From positions 4,650,001 through 4,714,000 of the forward strand of contig CBDDIB010000002.1 in NCBI GenBank assembly GCA_965228695.1: a stretch of 64,000 nucleotides of DNA. The letters run 5' to 3'. The notes under the pieces are model-generated. The model was given only the letters and a program-made list of their open reading frames with translations, was not told the origin of the DNA and did not search any database. The stretch's first letter is position 1, and every line of letters starts with the position of its first letter. This stretch comes from JAJFJD01 sp965228695. Lineage in GTDB: Bacteria; Pseudomonadota; Alphaproteobacteria; UBA8366. Both the position numbers and the translations under genes were made by a program. Below, one piece after another: positions 25,841-34,861 of the stretch.

Positions 25841-25918
25841 CCGCAACGAAAAAACAACCGTTATCCCGTAGTACTTTATCGCAACGATATTTAACAGGGT
25901 GTGTTCAGGCACAAGACC

Positions 25919-28144
25919 ATGAAGCAAATCGCGCAAAATTATAAATCCGGGGAAATCTCCCTGCTCGACGTTCCCGTCCCCGCCTGCAAGTCCGGCGGCG
26001 TGCTGGTGCGCAGCGACTATTCGCTCATCTCCATGGGCACCGAAGCCATGAAGATTCACGAGAGCAAGCTGTCGCTCATCGGCAAGGCGCGCGCCCGTCC
26101 GGACCAGGTCAAGAAGGTCATGCAGACGATGGCGCAGCAGGGCCCGGTCGCGACCTATAAGAAGGTCATGAACCGGCTCGACAGCTATACGCCGCTCGGC
26201 TACTCGCTGTCCGGCGTGGTGGTCGCGGTCGGTTCCGGCGTCGAAGAGTTCAAGGTCGGCCAGCGCGTCGCCTGCGGCGGCAACCAGTTCGCCCTGCACG
26301 CCGAATACAACTGGGTCCCGACCAACATGTGCGTCGCGATCCCGGACGGCGTGTCCTCGCTGCATGCCAGCTACGCCACGGTCGGGTCGATCTCGATGCA
26401 GGGTTTCCGGCAATCCGAAGCGACGCTCGGCGAGACCGCCTGCGTCATCGGCCTTGGCCTGGTCGGCCAGATCCTGGTGCAGATTCTTCGCGCGGCGGGC
26501 GTTCATGTCGTCGGCATCGACGTGTCCACCGAGCGTTGCGACCAAGCGGTCGCCAGCGGTGCGGCCGCGTGCGGCATCCCGGGCGAGACCTCGTTCGACG
26601 CGATGAAGGCGACGCTGATGTCGCTGACCAACGGCGCCGGCGCGGATCATGTCTTCCTGACCGCCGGCGGCAACACCAACCAGCCGGTGGAAGTCGCCGC
26701 CGAACTGGCGCGCGACCGCGCCCGCATCGTCGACATCGGCAAGTGCAAGCTCGACCTGCCCTGGAACGCCTATTACGAGAAAGAGCTCGATGTCCGCTTC
26801 TCGCGGTCCTACGGCCCCGGCCGCTACGACCCGACCTACGAAGAAGGCGGCATCGATTATCCGATCGGCTACGTTCGCTGGACCGAACGCCGCAACATGG
26901 AATGCATCATCGACCTGCTGGCGGCGAGCAAGCTCGACTTCGACGTGATCACCAGCGATGTCGTGGACTTCGACGACGCGGTTTCCGTATACGAGCGGAT
27001 CAATGCCGGTGAGCTGCAGGGCCTCGGCGTGGTCTTCAAATACCCGCTGGAAGGCGCCGACGTGGAAGCGATCCCGGCCCCGAAACCGGCGCCGGCGCAA
27101 GCGCTGCGCCTGCATCCGTCCGGCATGGACCGGGTGCGCGTGGGCGTCATCGGCTGCGGCAACTATGCGACGACCATGCTGCTGCCGCATCTCAAGGGCC
27201 GATCGGACGTGGATCTCGTGGAAGTCGCCACGGCGACCTCCTTGTCGGCGGCAAATGCGCAGTCGAAGTTCAACTTCAACCGGATGTCCACCGACTATCA
27301 GGGCCTGCTGGCGGACCGTGAAATCGATGCCGTGTTGATCGCCACCCGCCATGACAGTCACTCTTATATGGTGTGCGAGGCTTTGCGCGCCGGAAAGGCC
27401 GTGTTCGTCGAGAAGCCGCTTGCGGTCACGGCGGAACAACTCGCGGCCGTGCGCGACACGATCCACGAGACCGGCAACGACCGGCTGATGGTCGGCTTCA
27501 ACCGCCGTTTCGCGAAGGTCCTGACCGGTCTGAAAGATGCCTGGGGCGACTGCGCCGGACCGCAGATGGTCCATTACACCGTCAACGCCGGGCCGCTCGA
27601 GGCCGGCAGCTGGTACAACCAAACCGACACGCAAGGCACGCGGTTCGCCGGCGAAGGCGGGCATTTCATCGACACCGTGTCGTGGTGGCTCGGTGCCGAT
27701 CCGGTTTCCGCACATGCCATCGCGACCCCGGACGACCCGGACAACCTGATCGCCCTGCTGACCTATCCCGACGGCTCGGTCGCCAAGATCGCGTATGCGA
27801 CGAATGGCGACCCGAAATACCCGAAGGAAATGATGGAAGTCTTCGGCGACGGCCGTGTCGCCCGACTGCAGAACTTCAAGCGCACCGAAGTGTGGCGCGG
27901 CGGCAAGTGCAAGACAAACCGCGCGGCCAACATCGACAAAGGGCAGAAGTACCAGCTCGAGGCCTTCGTCGAAGCGATCAAGAGCGGCGGCGAAATGCCG
28001 AACCCGCTGTCGTCGCTGATGGCGACCACCGCGGCGACCTTTGCCGTCGGACGCAGCGTCGCCTCGGGCTCGCCCGAGCAGGTCGATGCCTGGGAGCCGG
28101 TAACGGCGAACGACGACCTGCCCGACGTTGAGGCTGCGCAATGA
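25919..28144 (+). CDS. Bi-domain oxidoreductase: zinc-type alcohol dehydrogenase fused to Gfo/Idh/MocA
   Basis: A 741-residue fusion. The N-terminal part (1-390) is a medium-chain dehydrogenase with a Rossmann loop GLGLVGQ (about 178-184). The C-terminal part starts at about residue 404 with a second Rossmann motif VIGCGNYA and contains the Gfo/Idh/MocA EKP motif near residue 498. This architecture is known from polysaccharide loci next to heparinase-like genes, and presumably oxidises or epimerises sugar carbons in NAD(P)-dependent steps. ATG 25919 is preferred over 25901. The stop overlaps the heparinase start by four bases. A long open frame on the opposite strand here is a high-GC shadow. 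Confidence 0.9.
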   Translation: MKQIAQNYKSGEISLLDVPVPACKSGGVLVRSDYSLISMGTEAMKIHESKLSLIGKARARPDQVKKVMQTMAQQGPVATYKKVMNRLDSYTPLGYSLSGVVVAVGSGVEEFKVGQRVACGGNQFALHAEYNWVPTNMCVAIPDGVSSLHASYATVGSISMQGFRQSEATLGETACVIGLGLVGQILVQILRAAGVHVVGIDVSTERCDQAVASGAAACGIPGETSFDAMKATLMSLTNGAGADHVFLTAGGNTNQPVEVAAELARDRARIVDIGKCKLDLPWNAYYEKELDVRFSRSYGPGRYDPTYEEGGIDYPIGYVRWTERRNMECIIDLLAASKLDFDVITSDVVDFDDAVSVYERINAGELQGLGVVFKYPLEGADVEAIPAPKPAPAQALRLHPSGMDRVRVGVIGCGNYATTMLLPHLKGRSDVDLVEVATATSLSAANAQSKFNFNRMSTDYQGLLADREIDAVLIATRHDSHSYMVCEALRAGKAVFVEKPLAVTAEQLAAVRDTIHETGNDRLMVGFNRRFAKVLTGLKDAWGDCAGPQMVHYTVNAGPLEAGSWYNQTDTQGTRFAGEGGHFIDTVSWWLGADPVSAHAIATPDDPDNLIALLTYPDGSVAKIAYATNGDPKYPKEMMEVFGDGRVARLQNFKRTEVWRGGKCKTNRAANIDKGQKYQLEAFVEAIKSGGEMPNPLSSLMATTAATFAVGRSVASGSPEQVDAWEPVTANDDLPDVEAAQ

Positions 28145-30192
28145 ACCTCACGTGGTACATGCGGCGGCTGGCCCGGATGTCCCCTGGGGAGGTCAAGGGC
28201 CGGCTCGGCGACAGCTGGACGAAACGCCGGTGGCGAAGCCGCCAGATTCGGCCGGGTCAGGAAGACCCGTTGCCGTTGCCGGCCTCCGTCGCGCCGTTCC
28301 CGACGCCGCTGCGCGATTTCGATCCCGACTCTCTATCGGAGGACGGACGGGCGCGTCTGCTGCGCGCCGCCGACGCCGCGCTTGCGGGCCGCTTCCATTT
28401 CTTCGACCGGGAGCACGACAATCTGACACGTGACCCGGACTGGTTCCTGGACATCCGGACCGGCCGGCGCGCGCCCGAAGACACCTACGCCTTCGACATC
28501 GACCACCGCAATGTTGAGCAGGTGGGCACGATCAAATATGTCTGGGAACCGTCGCGGCACTATCAGCTTACCGTTCTGTCGGCGGCCTATCTGTTGACAT
28601 CGGACGACCGCTATGCGGCATTCGTGGCCGACCAGCTCCGGTCTTGGTGGCGGAATAATCCGTTCCTGTCCGGCGTCCATTGGACCAGCGGTATCGAGTT
28701 GGGATGCCGCCTGATCTCGTGGGTCTGGATACGCCGGTTGCTCGACGGTTGGCCCCGGGTCCAGGAGTTGTTCGAAGACAATCCGGAATTCCTGCGCCAG
28801 CTTCATCATCATCAAGACTATCTTGCGGCTTTGCCTAGTCATGGCTCATCGGCGAACAATCACGTGATCGCCGAAGAAGCAGGCCAGTTCGCCGCAAGCT
28901 GCGCCTTCCCCTTCTTCCCGGAATCAGCATCTTGGCGCGAGCACTCCGCCACCGCGCTGCGCCGCGAAGCGGAACTGCAAACCTTCGCGTCCGGCATCAA
29001 CAAGGAACTGGCGTCGAGCTATCACGTCTTCGTCCTGGAGCTTTTTCTAGCGGCTGCGGTCGAAGGTGAAGCCGCCGGTACGCCTCTGGGTTCGCCTTTC
29101 TGGCATTGCATCTGCGCCATGACCGACGCCCTGGCCGCGATGATCGACGTCCGCCGCCGGCCGCCGCGACAAGGCGACGGCGACGAAGGCCGCGGCTTGA
29201 TGCTGGACGACCCGAACGCCAACCCCTGCCCGTCGCTGCTGACGACCGGCGCGGCCATCTTCGGCAGCCTGGACTGGTGGCCGGAGACGGGCCCGGACGA
29301 TCTGCGCACCCTGCTGTGGCGGAACCTGATCGATGGCCCGATGCCCAGCGGCACACGGCCGGACGCCATGCCGCACCGGTTCGCGGATGCCGGCATGGTC
29401 ATCCTGCGCGACAATAGCCACAGTGACGACGAAATCTGGTGCCGCTGCGACGAGGGCCCGCACGGATTCCTGTCGATCGCGGCGCATGCCCATGCGGACG
29501 CCCTATCGGTCGAACTGCGCTGCGGCGGGGTCGAAATTCTGGTCGATCCCGGGACCTATACCTATCAGGGCGAGGCCGAGTGGCGGTCCTACTTCCGTTC
29601 GACGATCGGGCATAACTGCCTGGAACTCGGCGGCGAGGATCAATCGCAACCCGGCGGACCGTTCATGTGGCTCGAGTCGACCGACGGCGAAGCCATCGCG
29701 ACCGCCGGCCTGCAGGACGGCGACGAGGCGGTCTGGACCGCGGCTCATCGCGGCTATGGCCGGTTGACGCCATCGGCACGGCATCAGCGCAGCGTGAAGC
29801 TGGTGCGCGGCGACGGCCGAATGGTCATCGAGGATATTGTCGAAAGTTCGGGAAATCTGGACTGCCGCCTTGCCTTTCATCTCGGCCCCGAGGTCGATTG
29901 CTTCCTGGATGGCAATGTGGCCCAGTTGCGCTGGCAGACCGCCGACGGAACCCGGCGCGCCACGATGCAGTTACCCGTATCCTTGGAGTGGTCCACCGTG
30001 CGCGGACAAACGGAACCGCCGCTCGGATGGTATTCCCCGTGTTTCGGCGCCAAGATGCCGATCACGACGCTGATCGGAAAAGGTCAGACCGGCGGCGGCG
30101 ACTCACTGATCACCGATATCAAAATTGATTTGAAGGATCGAAGCGCATCCCGTGCCTCGGCGGATGAAGCCGAAGCCTCGACCGTTTCGTAA
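28141..30192 (+). CDS. Heparinase II/III family protein (polysaccharide lyase-like)
   Basis: A 683-residue protein with an N-terminal alpha/alpha toroid and a C-terminal beta-sandwich. Family signatures include the ANNHVIAEEAG motif near residue 238, where the catalytic Asn/His lie, and HAHADALSVELRCGG near residues 448-462 followed by DPGTYTY. Such enzymes cleave uronic-acid polymers by beta-elimination; in biosynthetic loci they trim or release chains. No clear signal peptide is visible at the start, so its compartment is uncertain. Four-base overlap with the preceding gene indicates translational coupling; algD follows 19 bases later. Confidence 0.88.
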   Translation: MNLTWYMRRLARMSPGEVKGRLGDSWTKRRWRSRQIRPGQEDPLPLPASVAPFPTPLRDFDPDSLSEDGRARLLRAADAALAGRFHFFDREHDNLTRDPDWFLDIRTGRRAPEDTYAFDIDHRNVEQVGTIKYVWEPSRHYQLTVLSAAYLLTSDDRYAAFVADQLRSWWRNNPFLSGVHWTSGIELGCRLISWVWIRRLLDGWPRVQELFEDNPEFLRQLHHHQDYLAALPSHGSSANNHVIAEEAGQFAASCAFPFFPESASWREHSATALRREAELQTFASGINKELASSYHVFVLELFLAAAVEGEAAGTPLGSPFWHCICAMTDALAAMIDVRRRPPRQGDGDEGRGLMLDDPNANPCPSLLTTGAAIFGSLDWWPETGPDDLRTLLWRNLIDGPMPSGTRPDAMPHRFADAGMVILRDNSHSDDEIWCRCDEGPHGFLSIAAHAHADALSVELRCGGVEILVDPGTYTYQGEAEWRSYFRSTIGHNCLELGGEDQSQPGGPFMWLESTDGEAIATAGLQDGDEAVWTAAHRGYGRLTPSARHQRSVKLVRGDGRMVIEDIVESSGNLDCRLAFHLGPEVDCFLDGNVAQLRWQTADGTRRATMQLPVSLEWSTVRGQTEPPLGWYSPCFGAKMPITTLIGKGQTGGGDSLITDIKIDLKDRSASRASADEAEASTVS

Positions 30193-30211
30193 AAGAAGGA
30201 AAGAACGAAAA

Positions 30212-31525
30212 ATGGATATTGCGATTTTCGGCCTAGGCTATGTGGGCGCCGTCTCGGCGGCGTGCCTGTCGAAGGAAGGGCATAACGTCATCGGCGTCGA
30301 TTTCAACGACAGCAAGACCGACCTTATCAATAAAGGTAAGAGCCCGGTCGTCGAGAAAGATGTCGACGAGATGATCGCCGACGCGGTGAGCAAAGGCACG
30401 CTGCGGGCTACGACGGACAACCGCGCTGCGATCCGCGACAGCGAACTCGCCATCGTCTGCGTCGGCACGCCGAGCGCCGTCAACGGCAACCTGAACCTGG
30501 ATTTCGTTCAACGCGTCTGCGAGGACATCGGCGAGGAGTTGCGCGAGAAGGACGGCTTCACGGCCATCATCATCCGCAGCACGGTCTTGCCGGGCACGCT
30601 TCGCACGCTGGTTATCCCGACCCTCGAAAAGGCGTCCGGCAAGAAGGCCGGCGCGGATTTCGGCGTCGGCTTCTTCCCGGAATTCCTGCGCGAGAGCACG
30701 GCCGTCTACGATTTCTACAATCCGCCGAAAGTCGTCATCGCGGCCAGCGACGACCGCACGCGCGAGATGCTGGAATCGCTCAACGCCGACTTCGACGCGC
30801 CGCTGAGCTGCGCGGACTACGAAGTCGCCGAAATGGTCAAATACGCCGACAACACCTGGCATGCCCTGAAGGTCGCCTTCGGTAACGAAATCGGCAGCAT
30901 CAGCAAAGCGCTCGACATCGACGGCGGCGCCGTGATGGACATCTTCTGCCAAGACACGAAGCTGAACATCTCATCGAAGTATCTTCGCCCAGGCTTCGCC
31001 TTCGGCGGCTCCTGCCTGCCGAAGGACGTGCGCGCACTGAACTACAAGGGCCGCAGCCTGGACCTGGAATTGCCGCTGATCAACTCGATCATGCCCAGCA
31101 ACCGCAGCCACATCGACCGTGCGATGCAGATGATCATGGACCTGAACGAGAAGAATGTCGGCGTCCTCGGCCTCAGCTTCAAGGCGGGCACGGACGACCT
31201 GCGGGAAAGCCCGATGGTCGAACTGGTGGAGCGGTTGCTCGGCAAGGGTCACGAAATCCGCATCTTCGATCAGAACGTCAATCTCAGTCGGCTGGTCGGC
31301 GCGAACCGCGCCTATATCTACGAGCATCTGCCGCATATCGCGAAGCTGATGGTCGACGAGATGGACGACGTGGTGACCCACGGCGGCACCATCGTGATCG
31401 GCAACAGCGACAGCCGCTTCTCGGAAGTGGTCGGCCGGCTCAACGACTCACAGCGCGTCATCGACCTGGTGCGTATCGAAAACGAAGCGAATGCGAATGG
31501 TGGCTACAATGGCATCTGCTGGTAA
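30212..31525 (+). CDS. algD: GDP-mannose 6-dehydrogenase
   Basis: A 437-residue enzyme that oxidises GDP-mannose to GDP-mannuronic acid with two NAD+. It shows the nucleotide motif GLGYVG (7-12), a FFPEFLREST stretch, and the catalytic cysteine in GGSCLPKD at residue 268, the same position as in Pseudomonas aeruginosa AlgD. Segments such as SFKAGTDDLRESP also match AlgD more closely than UDP-glucose dehydrogenase. ATG 30212 with AAGGAAAGA upstream is chosen; the earlier frame is lysine/arginine-rich and not family-like. It gives the locus a uronic-acid precursor. Confidence 0.93.
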   Translation: MDIAIFGLGYVGAVSAACLSKEGHNVIGVDFNDSKTDLINKGKSPVVEKDVDEMIADAVSKGTLRATTDNRAAIRDSELAIVCVGTPSAVNGNLNLDFVQRVCEDIGEELREKDGFTAIIIRSTVLPGTLRTLVIPTLEKASGKKAGADFGVGFFPEFLRESTAVYDFYNPPKVVIAASDDRTREMLESLNADFDAPLSCADYEVAEMVKYADNTWHALKVAFGNEIGSISKALDIDGGAVMDIFCQDTKLNISSKYLRPGFAFGGSCLPKDVRALNYKGRSLDLELPLINSIMPSNRSHIDRAMQMIMDLNEKNVGVLGLSFKAGTDDLRESPMVELVERLLGKGHEIRIFDQNVNLSRLVGANRAYIYEHLPHIAKLMVDEMDDVVTHGGTIVIGNSDSRFSEVVGRLNDSQRVIDLVRIENEANANGGYNGICW

Positions 31526-32774
31526 CGGCCGGCGCGTCCTGATCATCGTCCAGAACCTGCCGGTCCCGTTCGACCGGCGGGTCTGGCTCGAGGCGACATC
31601 GCTCACCGAAGCAGGCTACAGCGTCAGCGTCATCTGCCCCAAGGCGAAAGGTTACAACACATCCTTCGAGACCCTGGAAGGCGTCGATATCTACCGCTAC
31701 GACCTGCCGATCGATGCACAGGGCGCGCTCGGCTTCGTCATGGAATTCGCATGGTGCTTCATCCGGACCTTTATGAAGTCGGTCCGCATCGCAGTCGCAG
31801 GCCGCGGCTTCGATATCATCCATGCCTGCAACCCGCCCGAAACGTTCTGGCTGCTCGGTTGGTTCTGGCGGATCTTCGGCAAGCGCTTCCTGTTCGATCA
31901 TCACGACCTGTCGCCGGAAATGTACGCGGCAAAGTTCGAGCGTGAGGGCGGGCTGATGTACCGGGGCCTGCTGTTTCTCGAACGCATGACCTTCAAGACA
32001 GCCGATGTGGTCATCACGACCAACGAAAGCCATAAGAAGATCGCGCAGGACCGCGGCGGCATGGCGGCCGACGACGTCTATGTCGTACGGTCGGGTCCCG
32101 ATGTCAGCCGCTTCAAGGTCTACGACCCCGATCCAAGCTGGAAAAACGGCAAGCCGTTCGCGATCGTCTATCTCGGCGAGATGTGCAAGCAGGACGGCGT
32201 CGACCATCTGGTCCGCGCTGTAAGAATCCTGCGCGATGATCTGGGACGCAACGACGTCCACGCCGTCTTCGTCGGTGGCGGACCGGAACAACCACTGCTC
32301 AAGGATTATGCGGACGATCAGGGTGTCGGCGATATCTGCACCTTCACCGGCCGGGTCAGCGACGAAGACCTATGCCGCATCCTGTCTTCGGCCGACGTTG
32401 CCGTCGACCCGGATCCGAAGACCGATTGGTCGGACAAGAGCACCATGAACAAGATCATGGAGTATATGTTCTTTGGCCTGCCGATCGTGTCCTACGACCT
32501 GACGGAACACCGGGTCTCGGCGCAGGACGCCGCGATCTATGCCGAGTCCAATTCGGAAGCCGCCCTCGCCGAAGAGGTCGCCAAGCTGCTGGACGATCCC
32601 GAGACCCGCAAACAGATGTCGGAATACGGTTCGCACCGCGTGCGGGAAAAACTGGTGTGGCAGCATTCGGTGCCGCCGCTGTTGACCGCCTATGACGCGA
32701 TCTTCGGCCGGTTCAAGACACCGCGGGGCAGCCAGGACGGATTACAAGTCGCCAAGGACGGTCACGGCGGATAA
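31509..32774 (+). CDS. Glycosyltransferase family 4 protein
   Basis: A 421-residue GT-B fold glycosyltransferase. The N-terminal half has the VPFDRRVWLEATSL motif seen in GT4 enzymes of polysaccharide loci; the C-terminal half has the nucleotide-sugar binding region with NKIMEYMFFGLPIVSYD (about 315-331). It probably adds a sugar to the lipid-linked repeat unit at the cytoplasmic face. Its start overlaps the algD end by 17 bases, so the genes are coupled. Donor and acceptor cannot be inferred. Confidence 0.88.
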   Translation: MASAGNGRRVLIIVQNLPVPFDRRVWLEATSLTEAGYSVSVICPKAKGYNTSFETLEGVDIYRYDLPIDAQGALGFVMEFAWCFIRTFMKSVRIAVAGRGFDIIHACNPPETFWLLGWFWRIFGKRFLFDHHDLSPEMYAAKFEREGGLMYRGLLFLERMTFKTADVVITTNESHKKIAQDRGGMAADDVYVVRSGPDVSRFKVYDPDPSWKNGKPFAIVYLGEMCKQDGVDHLVRAVRILRDDLGRNDVHAVFVGGGPEQPLLKDYADDQGVGDICTFTGRVSDEDLCRILSSADVAVDPDPKTDWSDKSTMNKIMEYMFFGLPIVSYDLTEHRVSAQDAAIYAESNSEAALAEEVAKLLDDPETRKQMSEYGSHRVREKLVWQHSVPPLLTAYDAIFGRFKTPRGSQDGLQVAKDGHGG

Positions 32775-32818
32775 AGCAACGCGTATTGGTATTGGTTAAC
32801 CGTAATTTAATGACATTT

Positions 32819-32856
32819 GCCGAGGCTGTGGGCCGTGCCAAAGGCCCGGCCTCGGC
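32819..32856 (+). terminator. Interrupted GC-rich hairpin between GT4 and UXS genes
   Basis: GCCGAGGC (32819-32826) pairs with GCCTCGGC (32849-32856), and inside it GGGCC (32830-32834) pairs with GGCCC (32843-32847). It may attenuate transcription before the decarboxylase gene. Confidence 0.45.
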
Positions 32857-32891
32857 GCCCGATTATGTTTTGAGTGTTAGGAGAAGCGAAA

Positions 32892-33839
32892 GTGCGTAAG
32901 CGCGTATTGGTAACCGGTGGCGCCGGATTTTTGGGTTCGCATCTGTGCGAGCAACTGTTGGAGCGCGGCCACGACGTTCTCTGCGTCGACAATTATTTCA
33001 CCGGCACGAAAGACAACATCGCCCATCTCCTGGACAATCCCTATTTCGAGGTCATGCGCCACGACGTGACCTTCCCGCTGTATGTCGAGGTCAACGAGAT
33101 TTACAATCTCGCCTGCCCGGCCTCGCCGGTTCATTACCAGTTCGACCCGGTGCAGACGACCAAGACGTCGGTGCATGGCGCGATCAACATGCTGGGGCTG
33201 GCGAAACGGGTCCGGGCGAAGATCTTCCAAGCCTCGACCAGCGAAGTCTACGGCGACCCGGACGTTCACCCGCAGACCGAAGATTACCACGGCAACGTGA
33301 ATACGATCGGTCCGCGCGCCTGCTACGACGAAGGCAAGCGCTGCGCCGAAACGCTGTTTTTCGACTATCACCGCCAGCACAAAGTCGACATCCGCGTCGC
33401 CCGTATCTTCAACACATATGGCCCGCGCATGCTGCCCAACGACGGCCGCGTGGTATCGAACTTCATCATGCAGGCCCTGCAAAACCAGCCGATCACCATC
33501 TTCGGCGACGGCAGCCAGACCCGATCCTTCTGTTATGTCGACGATCTGATCCGCGGCTTCCTGGGCATGATGGACGCCCCGAACGATGTCACGGGCCCGA
33601 TGAACCTCGGCAATCCGGGTGAGTTCACGATCAAGCAGCTGGCCGAGAAGGTCGTCGAAATGACCGGCTCGAAATCGGAGATCAGCTACCATCCGCTCCC
33701 GCAGGACGATCCGACCCAGCGCTGCCCGAATATCGCGGCCGCAAAAAAGCATCTCGACTGGGAACCAAAGATTCCCCTCGAACAGGGGTTGGTGAAAACC
33801 GTCGCGTTTTTCGAGGATCTTCTGCGGCGCAACACCTAG
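32892..33839 (+). CDS. UDP-glucuronate decarboxylase (UDP-xylose synthase)-like SDR protein
   Basis: A 315-residue extended SDR enzyme that converts UDP-glucuronate to UDP-xylose. GGAGFLG (9-15) binds NAD, the catalytic pair is Tyr145/Lys149 in the YDEGKR stretch, and EVYGDP and RIFNTYGPRM are UXS-type motifs. The start is GTG with AGGAG eight bases upstream; an in-frame ATG at 32874 would place the Shine-Dalgarno inside the gene. It ends the asnB operon before a terminator. No UDP-glucose dehydrogenase is present in the window, so UDP-glucuronate must come from elsewhere. Confidence 0.88.
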   Translation: MRKRVLVTGGAGFLGSHLCEQLLERGHDVLCVDNYFTGTKDNIAHLLDNPYFEVMRHDVTFPLYVEVNEIYNLACPASPVHYQFDPVQTTKTSVHGAINMLGLAKRVRAKIFQASTSEVYGDPDVHPQTEDYHGNVNTIGPRACYDEGKRCAETLFFDYHRQHKVDIRVARIFNTYGPRMLPNDGRVVSNFIMQALQNQPITIFGDGSQTRSFCYVDDLIRGFLGMMDAPNDVTGPMNLGNPGEFTIKQLAEKVVEMTGSKSEISYHPLPQDDPTQRCPNIAAAKKHLDWEPKIPLEQGLVKTVAFFEDLLRRNT

Positions 33840-33891
33840 GTCTGGCACGGCGGCCACTCAAAATCTAGGCCCTTCGACAAGACATGGAATC

Positions 33892-33925
33892 AGAAACGCC
33901 GCCGGATTAATTCGGCGGCGTTTCT
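33892..33925 (+). terminator. Terminator hairpin after the UXS gene
   Basis: A perfect 13-base-pair stem (33892-33904 with 33913-33925) with an eight-base loop. It lies between convergent genes and may serve both. The T content after it is low. Confidence 0.65.
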
Positions 33926-33973
33926 CATCCCCGATGCGACCTGACGGCTAAGCCGTCATCGCATGGCGAATAT

Positions 33974-34258
33974 TCAGACTGCGGCGTTTGCCAATTCAGA
34001 GGTCGACTGCAAGACCATCTGTCCGATGCGTTCGACTGTCTGGAAATTATCCAGTTCGAGTTGATCCGGTTCGACGGCAAACCCGAATTCACCCTCGAGA
34101 TGCATGATCAAGTCGACCAACGCCAGGGAGTCGAGTATCCCCTCGCCGATCAAATCTGTTTGTGGTGTGGGAACTGTCAGGTTCAACTGGTCCGTCAGGA
34201 TAGTCAAAATCCGATCGGTCGTTTCGCTGCATCCACCCGATGCTACGTTATGGCTCAC
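33974..34258 (-). CDS. Acyl carrier protein, DltC-like
   Basis: A 94-residue carrier protein with a phosphopantetheine serine at Ser44 in GEGILDSLALVDLI. The GILDS context and the acidic helix after it resemble the D-alanyl carrier DltC more than fatty-acid AcpP, which has DSLD. The start is GTG with GAGGAG four bases upstream. It closes a minus-strand cassette with a GNAT protein, a DltA-like ligase and a flavin monooxygenase, so it is probably loaded by the ligase. Its small size and acidic character fit the family. Confidence 0.85.
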   Translation of the reverse strand: MSHNVASGGCSETTDRILTILTDQLNLTVPTPQTDLIGEGILDSLALVDLIMHLEGEFGFAVEPDQLELDNFQTVERIGQMVLQSTSELANAAV

Positions 34259-34303
34259 TTTGCTCCTCTCTCTCCCGCCGAGTGCCCCTAATGCGATCTA
34301 TCG

Positions 34304-34861
34304 TCAATGCTCTTTTGTTGCGCCGCCGAGTCGCCTGTCAGGATCGTTCCACCGATCTTCTGTTTGCTCATCGGCCAATTTATCAAAATGAATTCGGTCC
34401 ACCAGTGTTGCGCCAATTCGGTGACACTTTCTTTGTCGGCCGATCTGCTGAAAGCCGTTCTTTTCCAGCACTCTGATCGACGCAATGTTGCTTGCCACCA
34501 CCCACGCATTCACACTTTCCAACCCGAGCGTGTTGAAAGCGCGATCAAGCGCTAGTCCGACGGCCTCACTGGTCATTCCTTTCCTCTCGAACGTTTTCTC
34601 CCCCAATACATACCAAAGCGTGCCCGAACCAAACATTGGCGCAATGTTACTAACACCAATCAGTCCAATCGGCTCGGATCTCTCATCCACGCCAAATACC
34701 ACCAAGTCGTGCAGTTCTCGCTTTGACATCGCCGCCAAGGCGAGCGGCGACAAATGCTGCACACCAGCTCCGAAGTCAAGCCAGGCATAATTCCGCTCGT
34801 TGGACAGCCATTCGCCCGCCAGCGCGAGATCTCGTGATTCAAGCGGTCTGACCGAAACCAT
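34304..34861 (-). CDS. GNAT-family acyltransferase (RimJ/RimL type)
   Basis: A 185-residue acyltransferase with the GNAT fold: an N-terminal strand with RPLESRDLALAGEWL, a central FGSGTLWYVLGEKTFERKGMTSEA region (cofactor-binding loop) and a C-terminal NIASIRVLEKNGFQ motif near residues 125-138. The start overlaps the end of the ligase gene by 23 bases. Instead of acetyl-CoA it may take the group loaded on the neighbouring carrier protein and pass it to a sugar or amine; that is inference from context. Confidence 0.83.
   Translation of the reverse strand: MVSVRPLESRDLALAGEWLSNERNYAWLDFGAGVQHLSPLALAAMSKRELHDLVVFGVDERSEPIGLIGVSNIAPMFGSGTLWYVLGEKTFERKGMTSEAVGLALDRAFNTLGLESVNAWVVASNIASIRVLEKNGFQQIGRQRKCHRIGATLVDRIHFDKLADEQTEDRWNDPDRRLGGATKEH

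Noticed and set aside
25835..28141. 768-residue open frame on the minus strand
   Set aside because: It lies exactly opposite the bi-domain oxidoreductase, whose motifs are unmistakable; it has low-complexity His/Arg/Asp composition typical of antisense frames in GC-rich DNA.
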